64,000 nucleotides of DNA. Origin: Paraspadella gotoi (lineage: Eukaryota > Chaetognatha). How positions within the stretch are numbered: the first letter of the stretch is position 1; the number at the start of each line of letters is the position of its first letter. Shown piece by piece: positions 25,897 to 48,000 of this stretch. The DNA is taken from assembly GCA_051294375.1 (NCBI GenBank), contig CM119264.1, positions 8,005,051-8,069,050 on the forward strand. Reading direction: 5' to 3'. Position numbers and translations under genes: made by a program. A model generated the notes under the pieces. The model had not been told where the DNA came from and ran no database searches. It was given only the letters and a program-made list of their open reading frames with translations.

Positions 25897-27432
25897 AAAA
25901 CTACTACTACCTAATTTGTTTTTTTACTCGAGACGTTCTAAACATTAATCTAAAATATCTGTTAAAACCTCTGGTCGAAGAACGAAACATCTCAGTTCAG
26001 CTAAATTGAAATTTAAGAAGTTTCATAGTGTGACTTTAAATCAAGTATTCGATTAAGAATCTAATTTTCATGTCGCGGAACCAAGAATCGAATTCTCTAG
26101 TTAGCTACTTTAATACTTTTAATGAGACTTGGGAACAGGGCACTTGGTAATAAGAGGCGGTTGGAATTGCCAGCTGAATCGGCAATCGTTGTTAGGACCC
26201 ACCGATCTTCTTAAAACGCCCGATATTCAAACAAAATAGTAATTATCAAAATCATTATTTACATACTGTAAACATTTAAAATAAATACAAAATACAGTAA
26301 AAATTCAAAAACCAATGAATATACTAAAAATACTAAATCTCGACAATGAACTATAACTAGTTATAGGCATAGCCGATGAAATTTAAATGCTAATGTATAC
26401 AGCGTTTAAATAATCTATCATGAGTATAGATTATGGTATTAAAATATTTTTTGTCAAAAATGCTCTTTTCTGAGTTAAAACTTATTTTATTACTATATAA
26501 AGAAAAATTACCACAAAAATATTAGTTTACCTTAATTTTCAGCTTCATGAACATCAGCACTTCAAGTCAGTTTTGGAATAATTTGGGAAAATTGGAAGTA
26601 AAATGCTGAACCATGCATCTTCAAACTATGCTTAATTATTGAAAATTTATCAATTATAGTTATAAAATGTTTTTTATATGTTTAAAACGTCAATACCCCT
26701 GATGCTACTAAAAAATTTCAAAAAATGAAAATAATTTTTTTTTTTGGGCCCCCCAAGGGTCCTGTGTATCTCTTGTTGAATATTAAAATTCGCCTCGATA
26801 CTTCCATTTATATCGTCATTAGGACTCTCAATCTCAAATTTCATGAAATTCAATCAGGTAGTTTGGTAGGAACAGATTCTGGACACAAAAAAGGGGTACA
26901 TCATTATATATCATTATACATTATAATATGAAGCCTTCTGTATAGAAAACAGATATGCGAGTTTTTGGGTTCAACATTATCCTTTTTTTGCTGAGCAAGT
27001 GCACTGCCTGACCTCTGATATCGATTTAGTCATAAATGTATATAAATGTATTAGTAATTTAGTAGTACGTAAATAGAAAAGGATAAGAGCGTTGATTAAG
27101 TTATTGCACATTCGGACTGGAATCAGTTATTAAGAAAACGTCCGATGTTGTGGTTTTTGGTTAAAAATACTATAAGTTATTTAATCGAAACTGGTATCCT
27201 CAAGAATCTTCATCGATAGTTACTCCACTGTCGGTCTACATAAAAACACTGATATTCCTCTCAGTCACTCGAGAAGACGTCCGATGCTTAATTTAATCGC
27301 GTATTTTCAGAAACTCAAACTGGCTTATCCGGTTTTCGCGTAACTCGTAGAATAAGAATAGGAGAATTTGACGATTAAACCGAGAAAATCGGTTTAAAAC
27401 GAAAACGTTTTTGAAACTTATTATCTCATAAA
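25897..27432. other. AT-rich intergenic region
   Basis: I see no gene or named repeat. A C-rich/T-rich junction near 26735-26760 and an imperfect AT palindrome region near 26890-26930 are the only visible irregularities. The last few hundred bases precede the transporter start and should include its promoter. Confidence 0.5.
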
Positions 27433-28365
27433 ATGAACGAGGAATGCTCGCAAATCCTGTGGGGAGTTTTACTCAACTTCCTCCACATTGTCCTATTAAC
27501 CAGTTCCCTCGCCATCTTTCATTCCTTCCCCGACGTCTCCACTCACGCTGCGTTCGTCGTCATTTTCGTCGGGCAACTGGCGAGCACGCTCCCAACGCTG
27601 GGGGTGGCCAAACGCAACTGGTCCATGACGAGTCCGTCCTCGTGTGTGGTGTTTACAATTATCGGCTTCTTGCTCACCTCCCAACTGCTGTTGATGCGCG
27701 GGACTGCGGGTCTGATGAACATCGGCGACTTCGCGGCGATCGAAGCGTCGACGATCCTCTTCGCGCCGCTGATCTCCTCCCTGATGCGGCGCCGCTGCGT
27801 CGGTGTGATCGACTCGTGCGGCGTGCTGCTGGCTCTGGTCGGAATCATCCTTGTCGCGCACCCCAGCATCATTTTCAGCGTGTTCGAATCGACGCCGAGC
27901 TACGCTTATCTCCTCGCCTTTCTCGCTGGACTGCAGACTCTCGCCGTCCCCTTCTTCTTCGGCGCTTTTCCCGACGTCCACTGGTCCAACTTTCTCCTCT
28001 TCCGTTTGGCCTGCAGCGCCGCCGTCGCCGCCGCGTGTCTCGTCGTCGGCGGCGTCACCCAACCCAGTCCGACCGACTGGACTCTGGCGTCGACTATTGG
28101 ATTCTTCGTGGTGGGCGTGTCCACGACGGTGGACTGCGTGGCGCAACTCGTCGGTTGTCAGGAGCTGGAGAGCTTCGACTCTGGGATGGCCGGCTTCATG
28201 GGCAACATGGTGAAGGCGGCAAAAATTCCGCTGGCGTCCATAATGGAGGTGCTATACTTTGCCGACGTGATAACATCGATGGAGGTCGTTGGCATCGCAG
28301 TCGTCTTTGCCGCCATCACTTTGGTGACCGTTGTCAAGTGTTACGCGCCGAGGATGGAAAAATAA
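27433..28365 (+). CDS. EamA/SLC35-type membrane transporter
   Basis: An intronless 310-residue frame encodes a very hydrophobic protein with about ten membrane segments, the topology of drug/metabolite-superfamily carriers. The segment around residues 95-145 (NIGDFAAIEASTILFAPLIS, then a short basic loop, then CGVLLALVGIILVAHPSIIF) matches the end of the first EamA repeat in SLC35G/EamA proteins. The second half repeats the pattern after a GLQTLAVPFFFGAF segment. The start is the first ATG after AT-rich DNA and gives a plausible first membrane segment. High GC at third codon positions contrasts with the flanks and supports coding. Substrate cannot be predicted. Lack of introns is unlike the other genes here and could reflect retroposition or simply an intronless family. 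AATAAA occurs at 28409. Confidence 0.82.
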   Translation: MNEECSQILWGVLLNFLHIVLLTSSLAIFHSFPDVSTHAAFVVIFVGQLASTLPTLGVAKRNWSMTSPSSCVVFTIIGFLLTSQLLLMRGTAGLMNIGDFAAIEASTILFAPLISSLMRRRCVGVIDSCGVLLALVGIILVAHPSIIFSVFESTPSYAYLLAFLAGLQTLAVPFFFGAFPDVHWSNFLLFRLACSAAVAAACLVVGGVTQPSPTDWTLASTIGFFVVGVSTTVDCVAQLVGCQELESFDSGMAGFMGNMVKAAKIPLASIMEVLYFADVITSMEVVGIAVVFAAITLVTVVKCYAPRMEK

Positions 28366-28697
28366 TGAAGTTCTTTTGGTAATAGCGGATTAATGAATTC
28401 ACATATATAATAAATATAAGCAAAGTTGCCTCCTGACTTTGGAGAGGCAATGTTGGGTTCGGGCTTTCAGCCCTTTTACAAGACAATAACGTAAACGCCC
28501 ATTTTGCAATTATTGTATGTTTTTTAAAGTGTTTGAATGAACAGAACATATTTTATAAATTGTGTTTATTTAAAGATAAAAGACAGTCTAAACTTAACAG
28601 GTAGTTAGATGAATGTCAGATTGTACCAAAACTCGGTTTTTAACTTTCTTCTTGTTTTTATCTTTTCATATATTCTTTCTTTCTTTTTTTCTTTCTG

Positions 28698-28789
<92 letters not shown>

Positions 28790-29595
28790 TGAATTTTTCT
28801 TTCTTCCCTCGTTTTTTCTCGAAATTTATCTTTTGCTTCCTTTTTTCTTTTCTACTTTTCAATGTTTGTCTTTTTTTTCTATCATCTTTTTTTTTACCAA
28901 TCCCTTTCAAATCTCTGAGCCCTTTTCTTAAACACACTTCGGCCTTACCTTTTTCTTCTCACTTACCCTTTTTCAAGCAACCTCTGGGCCTCGGTGAATC
29001 GCGCCGACGATAGAGTTGAGGTCAGAGGTCTTGACGTCACGCTTCTCAAGACAATGAAAACGACGACGATGACGACAACGAAGACGACGTCGATTTAATA
29101 GTTTAGCGACTGGTACCGACGCATGTCGAGAAAGGCTTGGCTGATTCCATCTTTTCAACCTATTGTGAAAGCCCGTGGGTTCCTTCAGATTGTGTAACCT
29201 CCTTGGTACTTAGAATCTTATGGGTCGTTTGACAGATCAATCTATATACTACTTAAAAGCCGCAGCCGAAAACTCTCGTAAACTTAAGCAAACCAATTTC
29301 TTTTTTTCTCCTCACATTTGTATTCCTTTCCTTCCTTTCCTCTTCCCCTTTTGCTCTCCCTCGTCACTCTCTCCCCTCAACGTTACTTTTCTTTTGTTAC
29401 AATAATTGGTCCTTTCTCATTTCTCTCTCATCGCTTTTTCCTTCTGCTCATCCTCTTACTCACTCCAATTCTCTTCTTCTTCCTCTTTTTTCTCTTCGTC
29501 CTCTTCCTCTTCATACTCTATTCTTTCCCCCCCGGATACGTACATCTTCAAAAAACTTCCAGAAAACTTTTTAGTCCGTTTCACTCGTCTATCTC

Positions 29596-29656
<61 letters not shown>

Positions 29657-29695
29657 GGAATCCGGTCAAAAATAAAGCGATTTTTTTTTTCCAGA
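28366..29695. other. Intergenic region with (CTTT)n array
   Basis: Holds a putative poly(A) signal for the transporter (AATAAA at 28409), a (CTTT)n array at 28675-28791, T/C-rich sequence to 29600 and a (CT)n tract at 29600-29652 just before the start codon of the inhibitor gene. No gene is visible. Confidence 0.6.
28675..28791. repeat. (CTTT)n microsatellite
   Basis: Near-pure CTTT tetranucleotide array of about 115 bp. Confidence 0.95.
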
Positions 29696-41266
<11,571 letters not shown>

Positions 41267-42061
41267 GTGAAGGTTTGGGGAAGGTTGGACTGGGACTGGG
41301 GACGGTGGACTGGGGCTCGGTAAATGATCACGAAGAGTTTTTAAGAGCAGTTGTAGTAACGTAGAGTAAATGCCGTGTTAGATCCAATAACCCTTCCATG
41401 ACGAATGAAAAGACTCTCATGACTGTAAAACAATACAGACATGTTAGCCAAATTAGACATGTTAGCCCTCAAATCTAAAACTAGATTTCTCACACTTTCT
41501 GATCCCTCATAACCTTGAATCCTCTGGCCTTAATGATTCAGACTCTCCTGATATTAACATTTCCGAATTTCTCGACCTATAATCTGAATTTCAAACGCTT
41601 TTACCATCTGACCACACGCCCGCCCCAATGCCTAATCACGCCCTCTCTAAATTATTCACTTACACCCCCGACTGTCTACTGTCTGAACCACCTGACTCAA
41701 TACCCATCCCATCCTTCCCGATTCACCTCAATATTTCCCGCGGATTCGATCGCAACAAATTAATCAACGGAGCAATTGATCTAGATTCAAACGAAGCTCA
41801 ATTGTTTTTATTGTAAATAATTTTTTTTAAAAACTTTCAATAAAACCTTTATTTATTTGGGGTTCATTTCACAGATTTTATAAATATTTACCAATTATCT
41901 TTGATATTTTTAAATATTCGTCGGTATTTATAGATTGATGAGCTCACCTTGGAAGGAAATATTTTTTATTATTTTTCGAGAGAAGATGTTTGTGATTAAG
42001 AGAATCACTTCTGAGCCATTTCGTAGCATCATCGATCGTTTTCGATCCTCTCTCTCTCTTC

Positions 42062-42143
<82 letters not shown>

Positions 42144-42379
42144 CTTTCGATCGTTCACGGATGCCTTCCCCGATACCTTCTGTCTCGTAAACTCCAACGT
42201 CAAAACTAAACAAAAAACCTCGTGTTATTGTTTTCGTTTGTTCGACATCATTTACATCCCACAAAGACAAATCACGGAGACATCTGCAAAGACGCTGTTT
42301 GAAAATTCAGGGTAAAAAAAAAAAACAACAAAACACATATAAAATTGCCGTCCAAATTTAACATTCAATTGAAAACGCG
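41267..42379. other. Intronic/intergenic stretch before the K+ channel
   Basis: Holds a (CT)n tract at 42046-42140 and a moderately GC-rich piece at 41510-41815 with several overlapping short frames in two phases that may be a decayed coding remnant. AATAAA occurs at about 41840. In my preferred model this is part of the inhibitor-gene intron 41267-44791. Confidence 0.5.
42046..42140. repeat. (CT)n microsatellite
   Basis: CT tract of about 95 bp lying about 240 bp upstream of the K+ channel start codon. Confidence 0.95.
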
Positions 42380-44390
42380 ATGTCAGCCATCAAGACCCTG
42401 GGTAAGTATTAACTCATACATTTACATTTAAAAAAATACGTATTTCGGTTTACGATGCCGACTTATTATAAAGATGAAAAGGCAAAAGAGCGGAAAACTT
42501 TAAAAAAATATTTTTTAAGATATTTATTATAATTACAGGTGATATTTTCTGGCATCAGTAAATGATTTTGTAAATGTAATTCAAACTTTTGTAAGGCTTA
42601 AGTATTCCGTCAGGTCGCGTGCTGCTCGCATTGCTGTTGATGTCAATCATCTCCTTCCTTCTGGACCTGGGAGGAATATATGCCTTCATCTACTTGGAAG
42701 CCGACAACCAGTTCGTCGAGTGCCAGAGGGCACAGAAAGAGGACGCCGACAAGATTGAGAAACGTCTCGAGGTCGGAACGTAACAAATGGCTACAGAACT
42801 TGGAGGTAACTTTCATCCCTTTCATCTCTTGTTACCGACTCCGTTTCCAAGGTTACAAAGGCCGAGTTGGAGCGATTCGGATTCAACGCTTCGTCGCAGG
42901 AATTCGTCGACGTCTTCGCCAACACCACCAGGGATTTGGCCAAGCTTCACAATCAGGAAGTAAGCTTTGCTTTAATTTGTCAAGCTTTTTATTCGTTCTT
43001 CAGATAAAACGCACTGTATCCCGTCAAAATAATTAACCCAAAAATTATTGAGGGCATTTTCTTCTCGCAGGAATGTCGCGAATGGACTTATTTGTCTACG
43101 ATGACGCTGGTGATGGCCATCAAAACGACCATCGGTTGGGGCAACATTGCTCCCATCACCGTGCCTGGGCGGGTTTTCCTCATGGTGAGCTGGTGCTTAA
43201 ATGAGTTTTATTAATGAGTTATAGTTATAACATAATCTTTCTTAATATTGCTATATGTCCAACAGAAACTTCGTGAAAAAAATGTGATCTCAATTTTATT
43301 TCGATCAAAAATACGAGACATTAAAATTTTTCATTCAGTTGTACGCTTTGGTGGCTATCCCTTGGTGCGGCTTCTTCATTGCCTTCATAGGTCATATCCA
43401 AATGAGGTTTTTGTGGTGGATTCACGACAAGAGAGTCAACTTTTTGAAGAGAATATACTTTTGGATCAAACTGAAGGCGTGTCTGAGAGATTGATTTGCC
43501 TTACAGTTATACTGAGAGTAAATAAATCAATATTAAATTTGTTCTACAGAGAGAAAAAATCTCGGCTTTCCATTACCAGCGTCGGATCTCTACTCTGAAC
43601 AAGCCGTCCAGGCCGGATGATCCTCCAATGTGGTCGCTAGTTCTAGCGTTGGCCTATGGAGTAGGTCAGTTCAACAATTAAATCTAATTTGCATATTACC
43701 GCAATTATTTTGGATCGCAATATTTTTAGGAATCGGCACCGCCGCCTACGTCTACTACGATGAGCTCGATCCTTTTGAAAGTCTCTACTTTTCCTTTATC
43801 AACTTCACTACGATCGGGTTCGGGGATATCGTCCCGCAGCACAAGTCCTTCGTCGACTTCTTCGTCATCGGCGTCGTTGTCACTCATAACATGTCGATAT
43901 TGACGGTCTGCTTCAGCATCGTCCAGGATAAGTGCAAAGGTTGTAGTAGTTTTGTCGCGTGGGTGAAGGAGAAGTCTATTTGGGATTCGACTTGTTCTCT
44001 TCATCGACAGAACTCTTGGGCAAATTAAAAGAATTGATGACATCAAAAGACGAGGATTTCGACGACGAGGTGTTTAGAGAAGAGGACGAAGAGAAGAGTC
44101 AACCGCCACAATTTCTGTCAGATTCGCCGACGAGGCTAAGATGTCCGCCTCGAGAATCATCGTGGATTCCGATACATCCATCAGACGATTCCGTGATGGA
44201 GTTTGAGACGACGACCGCGGAACGGCCCTCACCTTCTCAGCGCGCGACGAGAACGAGATTCGATCTCTCCGGGGGTCAACGTCAGGGGGATGAACAACTT
44301 TACTCGCTGGGTCGATCCCCGCCGCCCGACGAAACAGTTGACGGGGGCGGGAAGAGGACGTCCGGGGAAAACGGCGAAATATTTCTGTGA
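42380..44390 (+). CDS. Two-pore-domain potassium (K2P) channel subunit
   Basis: Eight exons give about 414 residues: 42380-42401, 42614-42771, 42852-42959, 43071-43184, 43339-43476, 43550-43664, 43730-43939, 44011-44390. K2P subunits dimerise in the plasma membrane to carry background K+ current. The order M1 (RVLLALLLMSIISFLLDLGG), extracellular cap, P1, M2 (ALVAIPWCGFFIAFIG), cytosolic loop, M3, P2, M4 is visible. The P1 filter reads TIGWGN, with Trp in place of the usual Tyr; P2 is TIGFGD. The acidic Ser-rich C-terminal tail suits regulation. Intron 43477-43549 has a GC donor (AAG/GCGTGT). After 42771 the donor could instead be at 42806, adding about ten residues (ERNKWLQNLE), but that needs a one-base frame correction. 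AATAAA at 44651. The gene lies between inhibitor exons at 41266 and 44792. Confidence 0.9.
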
Positions 44391-44791
44391 TTTAGTTTTG
44401 TAGATTAGTATTATTTATTATCTATTCGTTAAATTTTTAAAAATAGTAGAGGTAATGTTTGTTAATGAACATCACTGTTTTGTTATAACGTTCTCATTCC
44501 TTGCCTTGTCTCTCTACAAATTATATTGTTTTTTAATCTGTTAACATCACAATACTGTAATGTCAAATATAAAAAGTACTATTTCGAAAATATATATAAA
44601 GTAAGAAGAGTTAACGAGACACTTATATATACTACCTCAAAAACCAAGAAAATAAAGTATTTTGAAAATTCATAATATCAATTTCGGATGTAAGAATGTT
44701 TGTGTGCTTGAGAAGTGGCCCGTCCCATAACAGGGAACCAAGCTTTCCTTTTAATTATTCAGCTGACTTTGATTGTTAACATTTCTCGCAG

Positions 44792-45058
44792 TTATGGACC
44801 GATGCGAAGGCCCGGACTGTATCTGCCCGCCAGGAATGACGGGAATCGAACCATTTTGTGAACCAGTCACACCCGGTTAGTAGCCATGTAACTTTTAAAA
44901 CGTTACTTCATGCAACACTTTCTCTTTATCATTCAATTTGATGATTTTAGATTCGCCGTTTATTCCCGAAGTGATGGACAGATGCGAAGGACCGAACTGC
45001 CACTGCCCACCAGGGATGACGGGAGTTCAGCCATTCTGTCGATCTATACGAGAGATAG
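44792..45058 (+). other. Two CEGP modules (small four-Cys exons)
   Basis: Exons 44792-44875 and 44951-45058 encode [17 protein letters not shown]... and [17 protein letters not shown]..., each ending PFC. A third copy, [16 protein letters not shown]..., is the exon 55030-55131, ten kilobases away between Kazal and Kunitz exons. The shared module is the strongest sequence link between the two ends of this locus. It resembles a truncated EGF-like fold; identity uncertain. Confidence 0.8.
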
Positions 45059-48000
45059 GTGAGATTCCAATAAATAGTAGTTTGTTTTCTTTATTTACCT
45101 TTTCGTCTCTCACCACTACTCAGATCTTGCCCTCAGTATTTTTTTTTTCTTTTTTCTATCTATTTTTTCGTTACATTTGTAATCGGTCATCGCTGTCCAT
45201 CCAAAATTGAAGAAAATCACTTACTACTCAGTCGTCGATAATAGAAAAAGTTGAAAAGAGAAATAATCTAAAAACGTTTCGTTATAAAAACAATCAGTAA
45301 CAACTTCATTACAAAATAAATGTAACTATACGAAATAAAAGAAAGATACAACAGAAATTGTGTCTAGCTACAAAAGAATGCTCATTGCGATGAAAACCAT
45401 TGCGCACGTGCACCCACGGAATGTGTAGAGATAAAATTTAAGTCTAAGATCCAACAAATTTGCTTTTTTTTTTTAAATTTTCTTTTCGTGTTCTTCTTTC
45501 TTATTTTTCTTCTTCCTCGTCATTCCTCTCTCTCTTTCCTTTTCCTCTCCCACTCTCCGATCGTCTCTTCGATCCATTTCCGGTAACTCGCAACTCTCAC
45601 GTAAATCCCCGGCCGACGCTCACGCGCGCATCCTTCGCCAAAACTGACCACGCCCACGAGGACGTTTCGGGGCCGAGTGGCGCCGCTGGGGGCGGTACGA
45701 ACGACGGCGGGCCCGCCCGAGTCGCCTTGGCAAGTGTCGACGCCACCTTCCGGAAATCCGGCGCAAATGACGTCATCGCCGATGGTGACGTTGAATCTGG
45801 CGGCAGATTCGCGGTAGTATGAGCGGCAGGAAGAAAGGGCGAGGATGGGAACCTGGCGGCATATTAAAATATTATAATGTAACATAAAAAGAGCATTTAT
45901 GGACTTCTTGCATGTTTATTTAGAGCAAAATGAAAACAGATGTGAGACCTCTTTTTAATTTTAGTAATATTTTATATGGATTTAGAGCACCGATTTAAAT
46001 CGAGTAACCCTGTAGATTGTAGTATCTAAATTTAAATCAAGCTAATCTTCAATCTTTTTAAATAAAATTAAAACTAATTGTTAACGTTAATAAAATCGTA
46101 AAATAAGTCACCTCGGCCGCCCTGAGCCTCCTCGAAAAGGGTCCGCTCTCTTCCTCGCTTCCCCATCCGCTGACGATGAGTCGACGCCCTATTCTATGAA
46201 TGTCTTCGTCGTCACCTTCGTCGGACGCCAAGCACGCCGGCTGAACGTAGTCGTCGAATGTAAGCGGCGCGGCGAGACGCAACAGCGCCAGATCGTTGTT
46301 GTTGTTGACGTAGGCGCCGTTTTCGCCCGGGGAACCGTTGCCGTCGGAGGCGCTGAAGTTATTGAACCAGACATCAGGCGGAATGTAGGCGGGGTGACGG
46401 ACGACGTCGATGACGCCGACGTTCTGCTCGGAACAGTCCAAGCTCAGCTTGTCCTTTAAGAGGAGGGTTAGTTCGTAAGGATAGAAAATAGAAAAGAATT
46501 TAAAAAAAAAATAAATGATAATTATAGGTAAATAAACAAAACATTAAAAATAAACAGACCAAGAGAATTAACAACCTGAATGACGTTTTCTCCGGCGTAA
46601 ACACGAAAAAAATTTCTTGCCCTTCCGTCGACAATTCCGCCCAGAGAATCCAGGCCTTGGGCGTCTTCGTCTCCCACATTGATCGCACCCAAAGCGACCA
46701 AGTTTTTGAAACCGGAAGTTGTGGTGTTGCTGTGGTTAGATCCGGAAGTGCTGATATTCGGGCTGGATATGTTTTTTGGGTTTTGTTGGTCAGCGGAAGT
46801 AGAACCGGAAGCGAATTCGAAGAGAAAGTTCTTCATGACCTCAAAACAGTGAGCGGCGGTGAGGACCCACCGCTCGTGAACAATGGTGCCGCCGCAGTGA
46901 TGGTAGTGTCCCATCAGGCCGATGCTTACCTGTAAAGTTTTTTATCGGTAATAAAATCGTCTATCAACTAATCATTGAGCATTTCATAATTGCCTGATAA
47001 GGAAAGTTTCCATGTTGGACGCCGTTTCCTCCCACGATTCTCTTAACGCGTTTTCCTCTCTCGCCGAAACTGAGACCACACTGATCGGGAAGAACCGACC
47101 AATCAGAGCTCGAAGAATTGTTTAATTTTACATTCGTCCGATCGACGGACTCGTTTTGATTTTCGGAAGTTGAAAAATCCCTGACGTCCGAAAGCGAAGG
47201 TTTTATTATGGAGGAAGCTTCGGAGTCGCCGCTCGACCAATCGGAAGCCGACAATCTCTCGACGGAGTTTTCGCTCAACTCTCCCGACGAATGAGAATCG
47301 AGTGCGCGAGTTGTTTTCACTTGATTGCTCGAGACGTCCGGCCCCGATCGCAGATTTCGCCGCAAGGGCGCAGTTTCGTTTCTCGCGGCGACTTCGGTTT
47401 CTTTCTTTTCGTCTGAAAAGTCCAGCTTTTCGTCCGAGCTTTTCGCTTTCTTTTCGTTCAGTATTTTCGACCATCTCGACTGACTTTCCGAACGATGAAA
47501 GATCGGTCCCACTTCCGGTCGTATTAGCCCTTGCCGCCGCTGCCACTGCTCCTGGGGCCGCGTTCCGCATCGATCCTCCCACTCGCGTCCGAGACGGCAC
47601 GCGGCCTCGTCGCTCCCGTCGTCGCAGTCGCGCCAATCGTCGCACAAAAACTCGCCCCTGATGCATTTCCGGCCTCCCGGGCAGAGGAAGAACTCGGCGT
47701 CCATGGCGTCGGCGCCGTCGTCGCCGAGATTCGATTTCCGGCGCCGCCATCGCTCCTCCAACTCGCAGGGCGACGCCGACGATGGCGGCGGACACGAGGC
47801 TTCGTCTTCGCCGTCGACGCAGTCCGCTTCACCGTCGCAGATCCAAGTCGGGTTAATGCACCTGAAGGGAAGGGAATCAAGTTAGAAATTTATCTTCATG
47901 CGAATAAGAAGAATATGCAACAAATAACATTCATCATACAGATAAATAGCTAAAAAAACAATTATCATGAGATTCCATCTATAAATTGGCGAAAACATAG

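Noticed and set aside
27444-28382. 312-codon frame overlapping the transporter in another phase, and antisense frames
   Set aside because: Arg/Pro/His-rich shadow of a GC-rich coding region; only the 27433 frame gives coherent membrane segments.
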